Origin: Acanthamoeba sp. SK_2022b
Taxonomy: Eukaryota > Discosea > Longamoebia > Acanthamoebidae
Length of the DNA: 64,000 bases
Direction of reading: 5' to 3'
Assembly (NCBI GenBank): GCA_027943245.1
Contig: JANDJZ010000038.1
Span: forward strand, 124,001-188,000
Part shown: piece after piece, positions 24,730 to 37,541 of the stretch
How positions within the stretch are numbered: the first letter of the stretch is position 1
How the letters are laid out: the number at the start of each line of letters is the position of its first letter
Notes under the pieces: model-generated
The model's input: the letters and a program-made list of their open reading frames with translations, nothing else
The model's database searches: none
Told to the model about the DNA's origin: nothing
Program-made: the position numbers and the translations under genes

Positions 24730-25942
24730 ATGAGCCAAGGAAGCAAGCTGGACGTGCCGTTGGACAATCTGGTGGCCCAGACGCAGCAGGACTCGAGGGG
24801 GCGTGGAGGTGGTCGATCGCGAGGAGGCAAGCGCTACTCTACCAGGAGGGACGAATCGACGCCCTACGCGCGGCGTGGTGGTCGGGCGGGTGGCTTCAAC
24901 GGTGGTGGCTTCCCTGCGGCCACTAATGGAGCACCCGCCTCAGCCGGTCCTACCAATCGTGTGTACGTCGGCAATCTGCCGTGGCAGACGTCGTGGCAGG
25001 ACCTCAAAGATCACATGCGCAAGGCTGGCAACGTTACCAGAGCTGATGTCTTTATGGATGAGACTGGCCGCTCCAAGGTATGTTGTTTGGCGCGCAATTC
25101 GATTAATTTATCCTGTGGCTAACTTTCTTGCCTGCAGGGTTGCGGGTAGGACAAACGGCCGCTTTGCCTCAATTTGAATTCTTTGATCTAAGGCCTTGTA
25201 TTGCAGTATCGTTGAGTTCTCTACGCCTGAAGAGGCTCAGAATGCCATCAAAACCCTGAATGACACGAAGCTCGACGAAACCGAGCGCCTCATCTTTGTG
25301 CGTGAGGTGTGTATTACCCCCCCCCCCCGCCTCTTTTTCGGAACCTTTATTTGAACGCGCTTACGTTCCTCGCCGAAAGGACCGAGAGGAGCGCGCCTTC
25401 ACTCCTGCTGTCGTCCCCCGCGGCGGTCTGGGCCGAGGAGGCATCCGAGGAGGCCGTGGGGGCTTCAACCCTCACCCCGGCATGGGCCGTGGCGGTTTCG
25501 TGCCTCCTGTGGTTCCTTCCGCTCGCGGACGTCAGGTCTTCATCGGCAATGTACAGCCCTCTCCCTCTTTGGTCAACTCGTCCGAAGCTTTTCGTTCAAG
25601 GCGCAGCAGTTCTGACTTTCCTCCTTTGTGTGATAGCTGCCCTACACCACCTCGTGGCAGGACCTGAAGGATCGTTTCAGGCAGGCCGGCAACATCATCA
25701 GAGCCGATGTCCTGCTTGACACCACCGGCAGATCGAAGGGCCAGGGCACCGTCCTTTTTGAAAGCCCCGGCGATGCCCAGAAGGCTATCCGTACGTCTTT
25801 CCTTTTCAACCTTACATGCTCCCTGTCGCTCCTCCCTGCGTTGCGTGATGCATCGTCCTCATGCAAATGTGCAGGCATGTTTGACAACACCGACTTCCAG
25901 CAGCGCATCATCACCGTGCACGAGGACAAGTTTGCTCAGTGA
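24730..25942 (+). CDS. Two-RRM, RGG-rich RNA-binding protein
   Basis: Predicted nuclear or shuttling mRNA-binding protein, like yeast Gbp2/Hrb1 or hnRNP-type proteins. ATG at 24730. The N-terminus is Gly/Arg-rich ([14 protein letters not shown]). RRM1 begins [20 protein letters not shown] (RNP2 = VYVGNL); its RNP1 is KGCGIVEF, assembled from exon 1 (ends 25077), an 8-base microexon (25138-25145) and the exon at 25207. An RGG-like spacer follows ([14 protein letters not shown]). RRM2 begins QVFIGN, then [16 protein letters not shown], with RNP1 KGQGTVLF. The last exon ends HEDKFAQ with TGA at 25940-25942. Introns near 25309-25378, 25550-25635 and 25790-25873 complete the model. Confidence 0.88.
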
Positions 25943-26148
25943 TGGCGAGGGTCCATTCACGCGCAAACGAACGGCGGCCAGGAGGCATGGCAAGGAGACA
26001 TAGACAGCACGTGGCAGCTTGGTTGAGGAAGAAGACTGGCTAGGATGTGGAGTTGATGTATTTGTGAAAGATTGTACCTGGCTTGCCTTTCTCGCACCTG
26101 TTTCTGTCGACTCCTCTCGAGATGTCCAGGACAAAGGGGGAACCAGAG

Positions 26149-26156
26149 TATAAAAA
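26149..26156 (+). promoter_or_regulatory. TATA box
   Basis: TATAAAAA lies 66 bases upstream of the ATG at 26215, a plausible distance for transcription to start about 30 bases downstream and leave a short leader. It argues that translation starts at 26215 and not at the in-frame upstream codons. Confidence 0.6.
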
Positions 26157-26214
26157 GCGGAGGGGCATTGGTGTGTGCCAAATCACATGCTTAGTCTACA
26201 ACCATAGCACAACC

Positions 26215-26640
26215 ATGAACATCGACGTAAGTGATGAACGCTTCAAGTGCCCCGACTGCGACCTCATGACGGGGGCGCAGTTTCGCCTCGACAAGCACCG
26301 CGTAAAGCGAGGGCCATTGCTGGCCAGATACACGTGCCCGGGGTGCCGCCTTGGGTGGACAAGCGCCCACGCCTACTGCTGCAGTTACCAGGTAAGAAGT
26401 GATCCCTGCTGGGAGGTTGCTTTGCTCGAGTGCTGAGGGGAGTGTTGGCAGGAGTGCAAGAAGTGCAAAAAGAAGGCCTACCCTCGAGAGGCCAAGTACA
26501 AGACTGTAGATAAAACAAACCAAGCAGACCTCACCAAGCCACACATGACCGCGTTGTGCGAGCGATGCACAAAAGGCCTGCCATGCTCTGCGGTCGTTAC
26601 CAACGAACTCTCTGATTTGCTGGCCCGCTTGGCCGTCTAA
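26215..26640 (+). CDS. Small 3CxxC-type zinc protein
   Basis: 121 residues in two exons (26215-26391, 26452-26640) that join in frame. Paired cysteines run through the protein: CPDC, CPGC, CC, CKKC and CERC, with the 3CxxC-family pattern YTCPGCRLGWTSAHAY followed by ECKKCKKKAYPREAKY. In the family these cysteines bind zinc; members include zygote-arrest and receptor-transporter proteins, for which RNA or protein binding has been proposed. There is no signal peptide or TM segment, so it is probably cytosolic. A TATA box stands 66 bases upstream of the start. Molecular role here unknown. Confidence 0.75.
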
Positions 26641-26690
26641 GCCACGAGTTCTTGAATATTACACCTGCACATACGAAATTGAGCAAAAGG

Positions 26691-27103
26691 ATGGGGAAGG
26701 TGAGGGAGCTGATCCTGGATGAGTGGTTGATGGCGCATCACGCGGGTGGTGATGGCCCATGGGCGGACAATCCTAATGTTTTGTCCGACCGCGAGCGCGG
26801 GTATGTAGGAAGTTCCCCCTCTGGTGGAGGAGGAGGTGGATGATGGTTTTTATGAGGGAGGGCATCCCAGGCCTCCACTGGTTTTCGAAGGAAGCGAGGT
26901 GCGTGTTGGCATTGGTCCAACTGCTACAGTACGATCGTTGGTAAATTTCGAAGTAGCATGAACGCATTTTTGCAACCTTGGAGGTCATCCTGAAGGAGGT
27001 ACCAGCGCACCTTTCCTTCCCCACCCTCCCCGATGCCCGGTTCTCCCTGTTGTGGCTGGCGGCCGGCAACGGTCCACAACTTATGGGACGAGACCTGAAT
27101 TGA
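26691..27103 (+). CDS. Possible small unknown protein
   Basis: Tentative. The ATG at 26691 starts MGKVRELILDEWLMAHH; a GT donor in phase 2 after the codons for SDRER joins an exon reading EGIPGLHWFSKEARCVLALV. A third block reads VILKEVPAHLSFPTL and LLWLAAGNGPQLMGRDL to a TGA at 27101-27103. The blocks look protein-like (Leu/Trp-rich, no low complexity), but the second splice does not keep frame in a way I can confirm. No family recognised; it might also be an upstream exon of the RecQ gene. Confidence 0.3.
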
Positions 27104-27192
27104 CCAGGAAGTGGCAATGGCAAGAGGATTTTTCTTTTCCAACTGTGTGGAAGAGGAAAAGATTAGATTAAAAAAGATTCTTTACAACGGCC

Positions 27193-31262
<4,070 letters not shown>

Positions 31263-31379
31263 GCAAGGCGCAGGTTCGGTCGAAAAAAGCAAGAACCACA
31301 AAATCCTAGCATTCCAGTGTCCAGGACGGTGTGGGTGGAGGGTAAACCCGCAAGAAGCGTTGCTCCATCATTCACATCA

Positions 31380-31922
31380 ATGACGAGCAAGCCTACTCCA
31401 ACCCCTCGACTCACCGAACAGAACTTGGAGCGGCACCAACGTCAGTTTCGCGAGGTGCGCCAATTCGGCTGCGCATCGTGCGGGAGGGCGTGGTGGAAGG
31501 CGGTAGCGGCCCCCAAGTTTGTGTCTCGCTGCAATGGGTGCCGAGTCAGGTACGAAGCGATTCCCGTCGACCAGCAACACGGGCACGGCGTGTTCGAGTG
31601 TGCTTGCGGCCACCGGTGGACCAACAGCAAGGCCAAGGGCGCGCTTGAACAGGACTGCAAGCGCTGCGGCGCTATGGTGCGCGTCACCTCGATCGGACCC
31701 CCGCCCCGCAAGCCGGGCCAGCGACTCTCCAGCAACCGTCATTCGTGCGCTGGCTGCGCCACCGGAGCCTGTAGGTTCCAGTTCGTGGCGAGCCAGCCGC
31801 ACCAATCCACGGGCAGCACCGTCTCCTCCACGACTTCGGTCGTCACTCTGGCGTCGGTAGACGTCGATGCGAGTGTGGACCTCATCAACAAGGCCTTCCA
31901 CCGACTTGGCCTTGCCTCGTAA
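31380..31922 (+). CDS. Shiftless (SHFL/C19orf66)-like zinc-ribbon protein
   Basis: Intronless, 180 residues, ATG at 31380. The pattern matches the vertebrate SHFL (UPF0515) family: FGCASCGRAWW (residues 29-39), K46-x-VSRCNGCRVRYE (49-59) followed by a P-x-D, FECACGHRW (72-80), an A-x-G-then-CKRCG block, IGPPPRK, then HSCAGC and STGSTVSS near the C-terminus. Five Cys pairs probably bind zinc. In animals SHFL is an interferon-induced RNA-binding protein that blocks programmed -1 ribosomal frameshifting and restricts several viruses. Here only the family match is seen; function is inference. The gene follows the RecQ gene by 117 bases on the same strand. Confidence 0.78.
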   Translation: MTSKPTPTPRLTEQNLERHQRQFREVRQFGCASCGRAWWKAVAAPKFVSRCNGCRVRYEAIPVDQQHGHGVFECACGHRWTNSKAKGALEQDCKRCGAMVRVTSIGPPPRKPGQRLSSNRHSCAGCATGACRFQFVASQPHQSTGSTVSSTTSVVTLASVDVDASVDLINKAFHRLGLAS

Positions 31923-32013
31923 AATCACGCACAGCAACTTAGGAACGCAATTAAAATAAATAATAAAAATTTAATGCATGGGCCCTTGCGAGGCCAAGCT
32001 ACAGCCGCCACCT

Positions 32014-33221
32014 CTACCTGGTGCAGGGGTGGTTGTTCATGCAGTTGAGGTTCTTTCCCTCGGCGTGGTTGAGGTACAGGCAGTAGTACTGCATGGCCAG
32101 GTACTGATCGCACACTGCACCAAGCAAGGTGAGTCGGCGAGCGAACTACCGCCGGCCAACAATAACGAGGAGTGGAGAGGAGCGTCGCGTACTCATTGGG
32201 CGCTCGGCGAACTCGGTGTTGAGCTTGTTGGTCTGATCCCAGGAGTAGCCCAGCCACTTCATGTAGTAGGCGCCCATGGTCTCGCCGGTTCGGTCGCAGC
32301 CACAGTCGCAGTGACCGTACAGCACCACCGGCAGGGAAACTGTGAGAGGCAGCACCAGCGAACAGTTAACGCAGTTGCGTGCCTGGCCATTCACTTGAGG
32401 GAGGGAGGGAGAAAGAGCAGCGGCCAGCGCACAGTTGGTGTAGAGCATGGAACGAAGCTCGTCCATCCTGACGACGAGCTGATCACCCTGCCACACCCTG
32501 AAGTTTTCGATCATGTACTGCTTGAGGCCCGCCGGCACCAGCGGGTCGCTGGCGTTGTCCTTCGTGCCGTGCGTCTCCCTTTTTATAGATTTATAGTGTA
32601 AATTAATAAAGGACCACCGTCAGTGTGTACGATCAATGACAAGAAGGGTGGTCAGGTGGAGTCGAGGCCGTACCAGAAGATGAACTTGCCGAGGTGGGGA
32701 TTGGCATTGAAGAACGTCCATTCTGCGATGGTTCTGTGCGCATCGCCTTGTGCCTCCAGGTTGGTCAAGCTGTGTGCAACACAACCGAGAGAGGATGAGC
32801 ACAGTGGCCACACGGCCAACTCCGCCCGCGTGGTGAACCGGGAGCACACTTGATGTCAACGAGGTAGAACTTGGGCGGGAGCGCCACGTTGACGCGCTCG
32901 GCGGCCAACTGGATCGATTGCACGAGGCCCGCGTAGTCGAACGCGCCGTCACGGCCGATGTTGGGGTCGCCGCCCCTGAACAGGAAGCTGGACCAGACAC
33001 AGCGAGGGTAAAAGAGATCAAATAACGGACAATAAGACCTACAAACTCTACAAAACTTTAAAATTCAAAACATCCAAGAAGGGCACGAACTTGCGGTGGT
33101 CGGGTGTCTCATCGACGAAGTGCACGTGACGAACAGGCGGCGAGGGAAGAGCCTGGGGCCGAGCAGCCACAGTTACCACAACAGCAAGTACAAGGACACA
33201 CAGAGCCAGGGCACGCTGCAT
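32014..33221 (-). CDS. Secreted protein with a phosphatase-like CX5R motif
   Basis: ATG at 33221 with a signal peptide (LALCVLVLAVVVTVAA) and cleavage likely near ARPQA. Exons continue HFVDETPDHRKFVPFLDV, SSFLFRGGDPNIGRDGAFDYAG, LAAERVNVALPPKFYLVDIK, HRTIAEWTFFNANPHLGKFI, VPAGLKQYMIENFRVW, VVLYGHCDCGCDRTGETMGA and YLAMQYYCLYLNHAEGKNLN, stop TAG at 32014-32016. The segment HCDCGCDRTGE fits HCX5R(S/T), the protein tyrosine/dual-specificity phosphatase signature, with two extra cysteines in the loop. The rest does not look like a standard PTP. It is either a divergent secreted phosphatase or a related non-catalytic fold. At least five introns. Confidence 0.65.
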
Positions 33222-33307
33222 CTTGCTCTGTCCTCTCGGCAATAAAAAGGCCAAGTGTTACTTAAGGCGGCGATATTAACTCAGCTAAACCACGCAACAA
33301 AAAGATA

Positions 33308-33379
33308 TCGCCCCACCCAGATTTGAACTGGGGTCCCAGGTACCAGAAACCTATATGCTGCCAACTACACCATGAGGCG
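33308..33379 (-). tRNA. tRNA-Gln (CTG)
   Basis: 72 bases without an intron. On the minus strand the acceptor CGCCTCA pairs with TGGGGCG (one G-U), anticodon stem TAGGT/ACCTG, anticodon loop TTCTGGT giving CTG, T stem CCCAG/CTGGG with loop TTCAAAT. The discriminator is A. Confidence 0.85.
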
Positions 33380-33404
33380 CTTCCACGCACTGTTGGTCGA
33401 CACA

Positions 33405-34335
33405 AAATAGAGACAAATTTGTAGTGCTGTGGTGTGCCCCATCAATCCTGCCATTGGGCACCTTGACATATGTGAGAGCATAGCCTCCAGAGCTCACCCT
33501 TCTCCACAAAGCAAACACAGGTCTTGCCAGTCACCCACACCAGGACTCTTCACTTTGCTGTGCTCCTGTTGTAAAAAGGCCCAGGTCAGGACACCAGGCA
33601 CATGAGTGAGTAGGATGTATTGATCATGGAGGAGCCATGAAAGGCAGAAGTGCAGCCATAGAGAATGCCACCATACTGCTCCAGGTAGTAGCCAATGTTG
33701 TAGATTAAAAGAAAGCTGGGTGCTGGGTACCTTGGAAGCAGCACCTTGGTAGACTGGCTGTGTGGTGTCATCAACACATTGGTGAGTAAAAGCATGAGTA
33801 TTGGTTTATGCCTGTGATTGCTTGAGGATACAATTCACTTAGGTTACTGCCACCCAGCACATGGACTTGAAATCATCCCAGGACAGTTTACATGGTATGC
33901 AGTATGTCCCACACAAGGATAGTGAGTGCTATGGATACACCCATGGTGGGCATGAGGCACAGTGCCCACATGGTGGCCCTGGCATCATTGCTGGATGCCA
34001 CCCAAAGCCATTACACTTCCTTATGAAGCCAATTGACCCTGGTGGGGCATGGCTGTGTTGAAAGGGCAGGGAGCATGAAGTGTGTTATCAGGTGATGCAT
34101 GAAGGCAGTATCTGGTGGTTCTTGTTACCTGTGTATGTCAACAAGCAAACTTAAGGAGTGCATGGAGGTGCTGTGCAATACAGGCATGATGAGGCCTGGT
34201 TGGGTGCCTGTGAGCATGCCATCTTGTGGAATTTTGGGTGGCACCATGCACCTTGTGGTTGGCATGGTTGGTGTGGTCAGCATGTCTGGCTCAGCTAAAG
34301 AGTGGACACACAAGGAAGATTTGTAAGATGGACAA
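33405..34335. other. CpG-free block between two tRNA genes
   Basis: About 930 bases in which I find no CpG dinucleotide by eye, although the surrounding DNA is rich in CpG. TG and CA dinucleotides are abundant. Short open frames exist on both strands but none gives a recognisable protein. The likeliest reading is an old repeat or transposon remnant decayed by deamination of methylated cytosines; this is inference. Confidence 0.6.
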
Positions 34336-34343
34336 TAAAAAGA

Positions 34344-34416
34344 TGGCCAGTGTGGGGATCGAACCCACGACCTTGGCGTTATTAGCACCACGCTCTACCA
34401 ACTAAGCTAACCGGCC
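34344..34416 (-). tRNA. tRNA-Ile (AAT)
   Basis: 73 bases without an intron. On the minus strand it starts GGCCGGTTAGCTTAGTTGG, with anticodon loop GCTAATAAC giving AAT, T arm GTGGGTTCGATCCCCAC and discriminator A. The body is close to the eukaryotic tRNA-Ile(AAT) consensus. Confidence 0.95.
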
Positions 34417-34565
34417 TAGGTTGTGTGAGTGCGATTTCCGCCGACATTACGACCACCCATGCAGTCCATTTGCTGCCGCACGCGCCCTGGTTGGCTGCTT
34501 GCGTGGCTGATGCCAAAGAAAAGTGCTCGAAAATTGGAGCACTACACACGAGCTCCCTTGCCAGC

Positions 34566-35330
34566 ATGCAGCGAACGAGCAGCGCCACGGTCCTCTTCTT
34601 ATCTCTCTGGCTATCCGCCTGCTTCTTTTCAGCCATCGCCGCCACATCTACGCTTGCTGCCGCTTCATCATCTTTTGCAACCCACAACCACACCTCGCAC
34701 TTAGCGCACGCTCCACCTAACGAAGAACAAGACCCTCTCGCACTCATGGCCTCGAACGAGCAAGTAGAAGCTATCATCGCCAAGAAGGTGCCCGTGTCCA
34801 ACACCCCCCTCGAGGAGCAGACCAACGCCATCAAGCAAGACAAGGCCGGCACGCCCGCAACTGCGCCGAGGGCCGAGGGTGTAATCGACAACCTGCTCGA
34901 CGTCATCTCCACTGGCGATCAAGCTCGGGGCGAGCAAGCCTTCGACAGCAAGAGCATGTTCTCACTGTTCAAGGGCGGCTTGACGATCGCGCCTGATGCG
35001 GTCAAGGCACTCGAGGAAGGGCTGCGCGCAAGGGGCGGCGGAGACGGCAATCTGGAGCTTGAGGAAATCAAGAACACTAATGATCTGCCAGAGCATGTGC
35101 CGCTCACCCGCGGACCTTCCAGCTACTTCCTCCTGAAGAAGGGTGGCCAGCCTGACTCGTACCTGCGCATTGCCGACGGAGCGCCCTTTGTCCTCTTCGT
35201 TCCTCTTCAGCCCGCCGCAGAGACAACCTTGAAGCCAGGCGTTCCCGCCCCAGTCCCTGTTCACCAGCAGAAGCAGGCGAGGCAAGCCGCCGCGGGCAGC
35301 CAACCTGGTCCCGCTAAGCAGCAACTATGA
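34566..35330 (+). CDS. Secreted or membrane-targeted unknown protein
   Basis: Intronless, 254 residues. The ATG at 34566 (MQRTSSATVLFLSLW) starts a signal peptide with a hydrophobic core to about residue 30. The mature part is Ala/Pro/Gln-rich with helical segments (EGVIDNLLDVISTGD, MFSLFKGGLTIAPDAVKALE) and a beta-like block (SSYFLLKKGGQPDSYLRIAD, PFVLFVPL). The C-terminus is Pro/Gln/Ala-rich and low complexity. No second TM segment, no cysteine network, no family recognised. Confidence 0.7.
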   Translation: MQRTSSATVLFLSLWLSACFFSAIAATSTLAAASSSFATHNHTSHLAHAPPNEEQDPLALMASNEQVEAIIAKKVPVSNTPLEEQTNAIKQDKAGTPATAPRAEGVIDNLLDVISTGDQARGEQAFDSKSMFSLFKGGLTIAPDAVKALEEGLRARGGGDGNLELEEIKNTNDLPEHVPLTRGPSSYFLLKKGGQPDSYLRIADGAPFVLFVPLQPAAETTLKPGVPAPVPVHQQKQARQAAAGSQPGPAKQQL

Positions 35331-35770
35331 ACCCGCTCCCTCATGTGCCGCTCATCTCTGTCTTCCTGTACATAATAGACAGAGATCTAGACTCAGAGAG
35401 AGAGAGAAAAAAAAAGCCATTTTTGCCCACCCCTCTTTGTCCTCAAGAAAGCTGAACGCAGCCTTAGTCACTGTTGTGTATCCTTCCTTTTTGCTCGGAT
35501 CTGCCTGCTGCCGCCTCGCCACTGCAAACAAACAATCGAGAGTAATGTGTTTAACAAAGCTTTGTTGTGCGTTGGGGCATCACAGTGGCAATCATCCTGT
35601 GCGTGCCCTTTTGCAGAACAAAGTATGTATTTACAGGACGTAGCCCTGCTGTAAACGTCTCCCACTCCAACACCTAAAGGTAAGGGCCAGATCTCTTCTC
35701 ACCACTTCCTCTCGCGCTCTCTTCTTCCTCATCCCCCTTCCTATTTTACGTCTCGCTCTTGCCGCTGTTG
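35331..35770. other. Convergent intergenic region
   Basis: 440 bases between two convergent genes. It contains a (GA)n stretch running into a poly-A run at 35393-35416 but no gene or RNA that I recognise. Confidence 0.5.
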
Positions 35771-36847
35771 TTATACACTCCGCACCATGCCGTCCATGTC
35801 GCTACTCGAGGGTGGAACCTTCGCGTGGAGAGAAGCCGCGGCATGCACTAGGGCGGGCACGATGGCCGAGGCCGGGATGGGCTGTGACTTTGGTGCGGCT
35901 TCATGCCGATCCATCAGATCCGCCAGGTCGAAGTGGCCTTCCTCAAGCGCGTAGTCGCGCGCAGTCTTGCCCTCCATCTGAAGAACGGTGCCATGAGCAC
36001 ACACAAACGCCCGATGGGGATGAGCGCGGAACGTACATCTCTTAGAAATCGGTTGGCACCGCTGGAGAGCAAAAAAGCGGCCAATTCGGCTCTGTGTTGA
36101 AGCTGGACGGAGAGCGTGGCCAGATGGAGGGCAGTCTGCGAGAGGCCAGAGTGAGGCAGATGGCTTGGCATAAACAAGGAGAGAAGGCGCGAAAACACAG
36201 AAGGAGAGGAGGGCGGTACCCTTCCCAGTCGCTGTGGAGAAAAGGAAAGGAAGGAAACCAAGCGAAAGGGTGGAAAGAGAATTAGCGACGATAAAAGGAA
36301 AGAGAAGGACACGCGGGGCGTACTGTTTGGGAATCGATGTTGGCGCCCACTTGCACGAGGAACGCGACCATCTCCTTGTGGCCGGCGTACGCTGCTGCGT
36401 GCAGGGCTGTTTCCTTTCTCTGTGAATGGTCACACCCACGCATCGCGGCACATGCACAAGGCAGCGCGCGGTTAGCCGTGTCTCCTCGCGCGTAAACCAA
36501 ATTATCGCCATTTGGCGCGTGGGCAAAAAGGGTAGCGCGCGTGCGTTGGGGCCACAGGAGAACAACGAAGAATTACAACACAAACACATTTGTCGACACT
36601 GTTGGGTACGTGGCGCGGGCCAAAAACAGACAAGGGGAACTTTTGTGGGTGGGCGTACGATGTCGTGTTTGGTTTCGATGTCGGCGCCCTTCTGTATGGC
36701 GATGAAGGCGGCGTGCAGGTCACCTTCCCTGGCGGCCTCAAAGAGCGAGGCATCGACAACCTCCTGGTCCTGAGCTATGCACGCGTCGGCGCTGTGGTAG
36801 TGTTTGCTGCTGGTGTCCATCGACATGCTCATGGGTGTGCTCAACAT
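35771..36847 (-). CDS. Small ankyrin-repeat protein
   Basis: ATG at 36847 (MLSTPMSMSMDTSSK). Exons carry ankyrin-type repeats: DASLFEAAREGDLHAAFIAIQKGADIE, KETALHAAAYAGHKEMVAFL plus VQVGANIDSQT, LHLATLSVQLQHRAELAAFL plus LSSGANRF, and KTARDYALEEGHFDLADLMD. The A/G-x-TALHxAA core of the second repeat is clear. Introns lie near 36515-36660, 36140-36330 and 35975-36040. The tail (PIPASAIVPALVHAAASLHA) is low complexity; stop TAA at 35771-35773. A soluble protein-interaction module; partner unknown. Confidence 0.75.
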   Translation of the reverse strand: MLSTPMSMSMDTSSKHYHSADACIAQDQEVVDASLFEAAREGDLHAAFIAIQKGADIETKHDIVRPPTKVPLVCFWPAPRTQQCRQMCLCCNSSLFSCGPNARALPFLPTRQMAIIWFTREETRLTARCLVHVPRCVGVTIHRERKQPCTQQRTPATRRWSRSSCKWAPTSIPKQYAPRVLLFPFIVANSLSTLSLGFLPFLFSTATGKGTALLSFCVFAPSLLVYAKPSASLWPLADCPPSGHALRPASTQSRIGRFFALQRCQPISKRCTFRAHPHRAFVCAHGTVLQMEGKTARDYALEEGHFDLADLMDRHEAAPKSQPIPASAIVPALVHAAASLHAKVPPSSSDMDGMVRSV

Positions 36848-37541
36848 TGTTGGTGGGTGGTCTCTACGTAGTTGGCCTGAACGATGGGTGGAAGCGTGCG
36901 TGAGTGCAAGGTGGTGAGGTCCGGTTGTGAGTTTCCAGGCTTTTATAGGCGTAAAAGAGGAACAACACCAAGTGAGGGGACGTCAAAGCGTCCCGGTTCA
37001 CCTAGTCGCCAAGATAAAGACACGACGGCGAAAACCACTACGTAGAGGTTGGGAAAGAGAAGGAGAGACACTCACGCTGTGCTGCCTTTCCGTGGCCTGC
37101 TCTCTGATGGTGCGGTATGTCGTTCTGTGTCTCTGTCTAAGGGAGAGTGGTGTAAGTACTCTCGCCCGCGTTGTGGCGGCTGTCTTACCGCAAGGCGCGT
37201 GACTCACCGGACCATTGCGGCGTGCCGTCGCCGCAACGAACCGAGATTTTTCCCAGTCCCTCGGCCCGAGCGCACGTGTCTAGCTCCAAATCTGCGATGG
37301 AGATTAGGTCTCCACGGCTCACCGCACACCTTCCATCACTTCCAGGGCAGTTTTCGGCGTCGGGCGCGCGGTCTACCTGCGGGCTTGTGGTCGGGTCGAT
37401 GGTTGGGGATAGGAGCGGATCGCGGAAATCATCTTTTTCCTAACTGTTCTTCGCGTGCCTTCTCGTTCGTTTTCGTTTTCGTGTATTTCTCCACTTTTCG
37501 TTTCTTTCTTCGGGTTCTTTTTCTTTTCGTTTCGGTGCGGC
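36848..37541. other. Divergent promoter region
   Basis: 694 bases between the ankyrin gene (minus) and the BNR gene (plus). I see no recognisable gene. A perfect 6-base inverted repeat GGGACG-TCAAAG-CGTCCC stands at about 36977-36994 and includes the CRE-like ACGTCA; its function is unknown. The last 100 bases before 37542 are rich in TTTCG and TTCT, typical of a leader. Confidence 0.4.

Noticed and set aside
33586..34391. Short open frames in the CpG-free block as genes
   Set aside because: None is longer than 90 codons, none has a recognisable domain, and the dinucleotide bias argues for decayed DNA.
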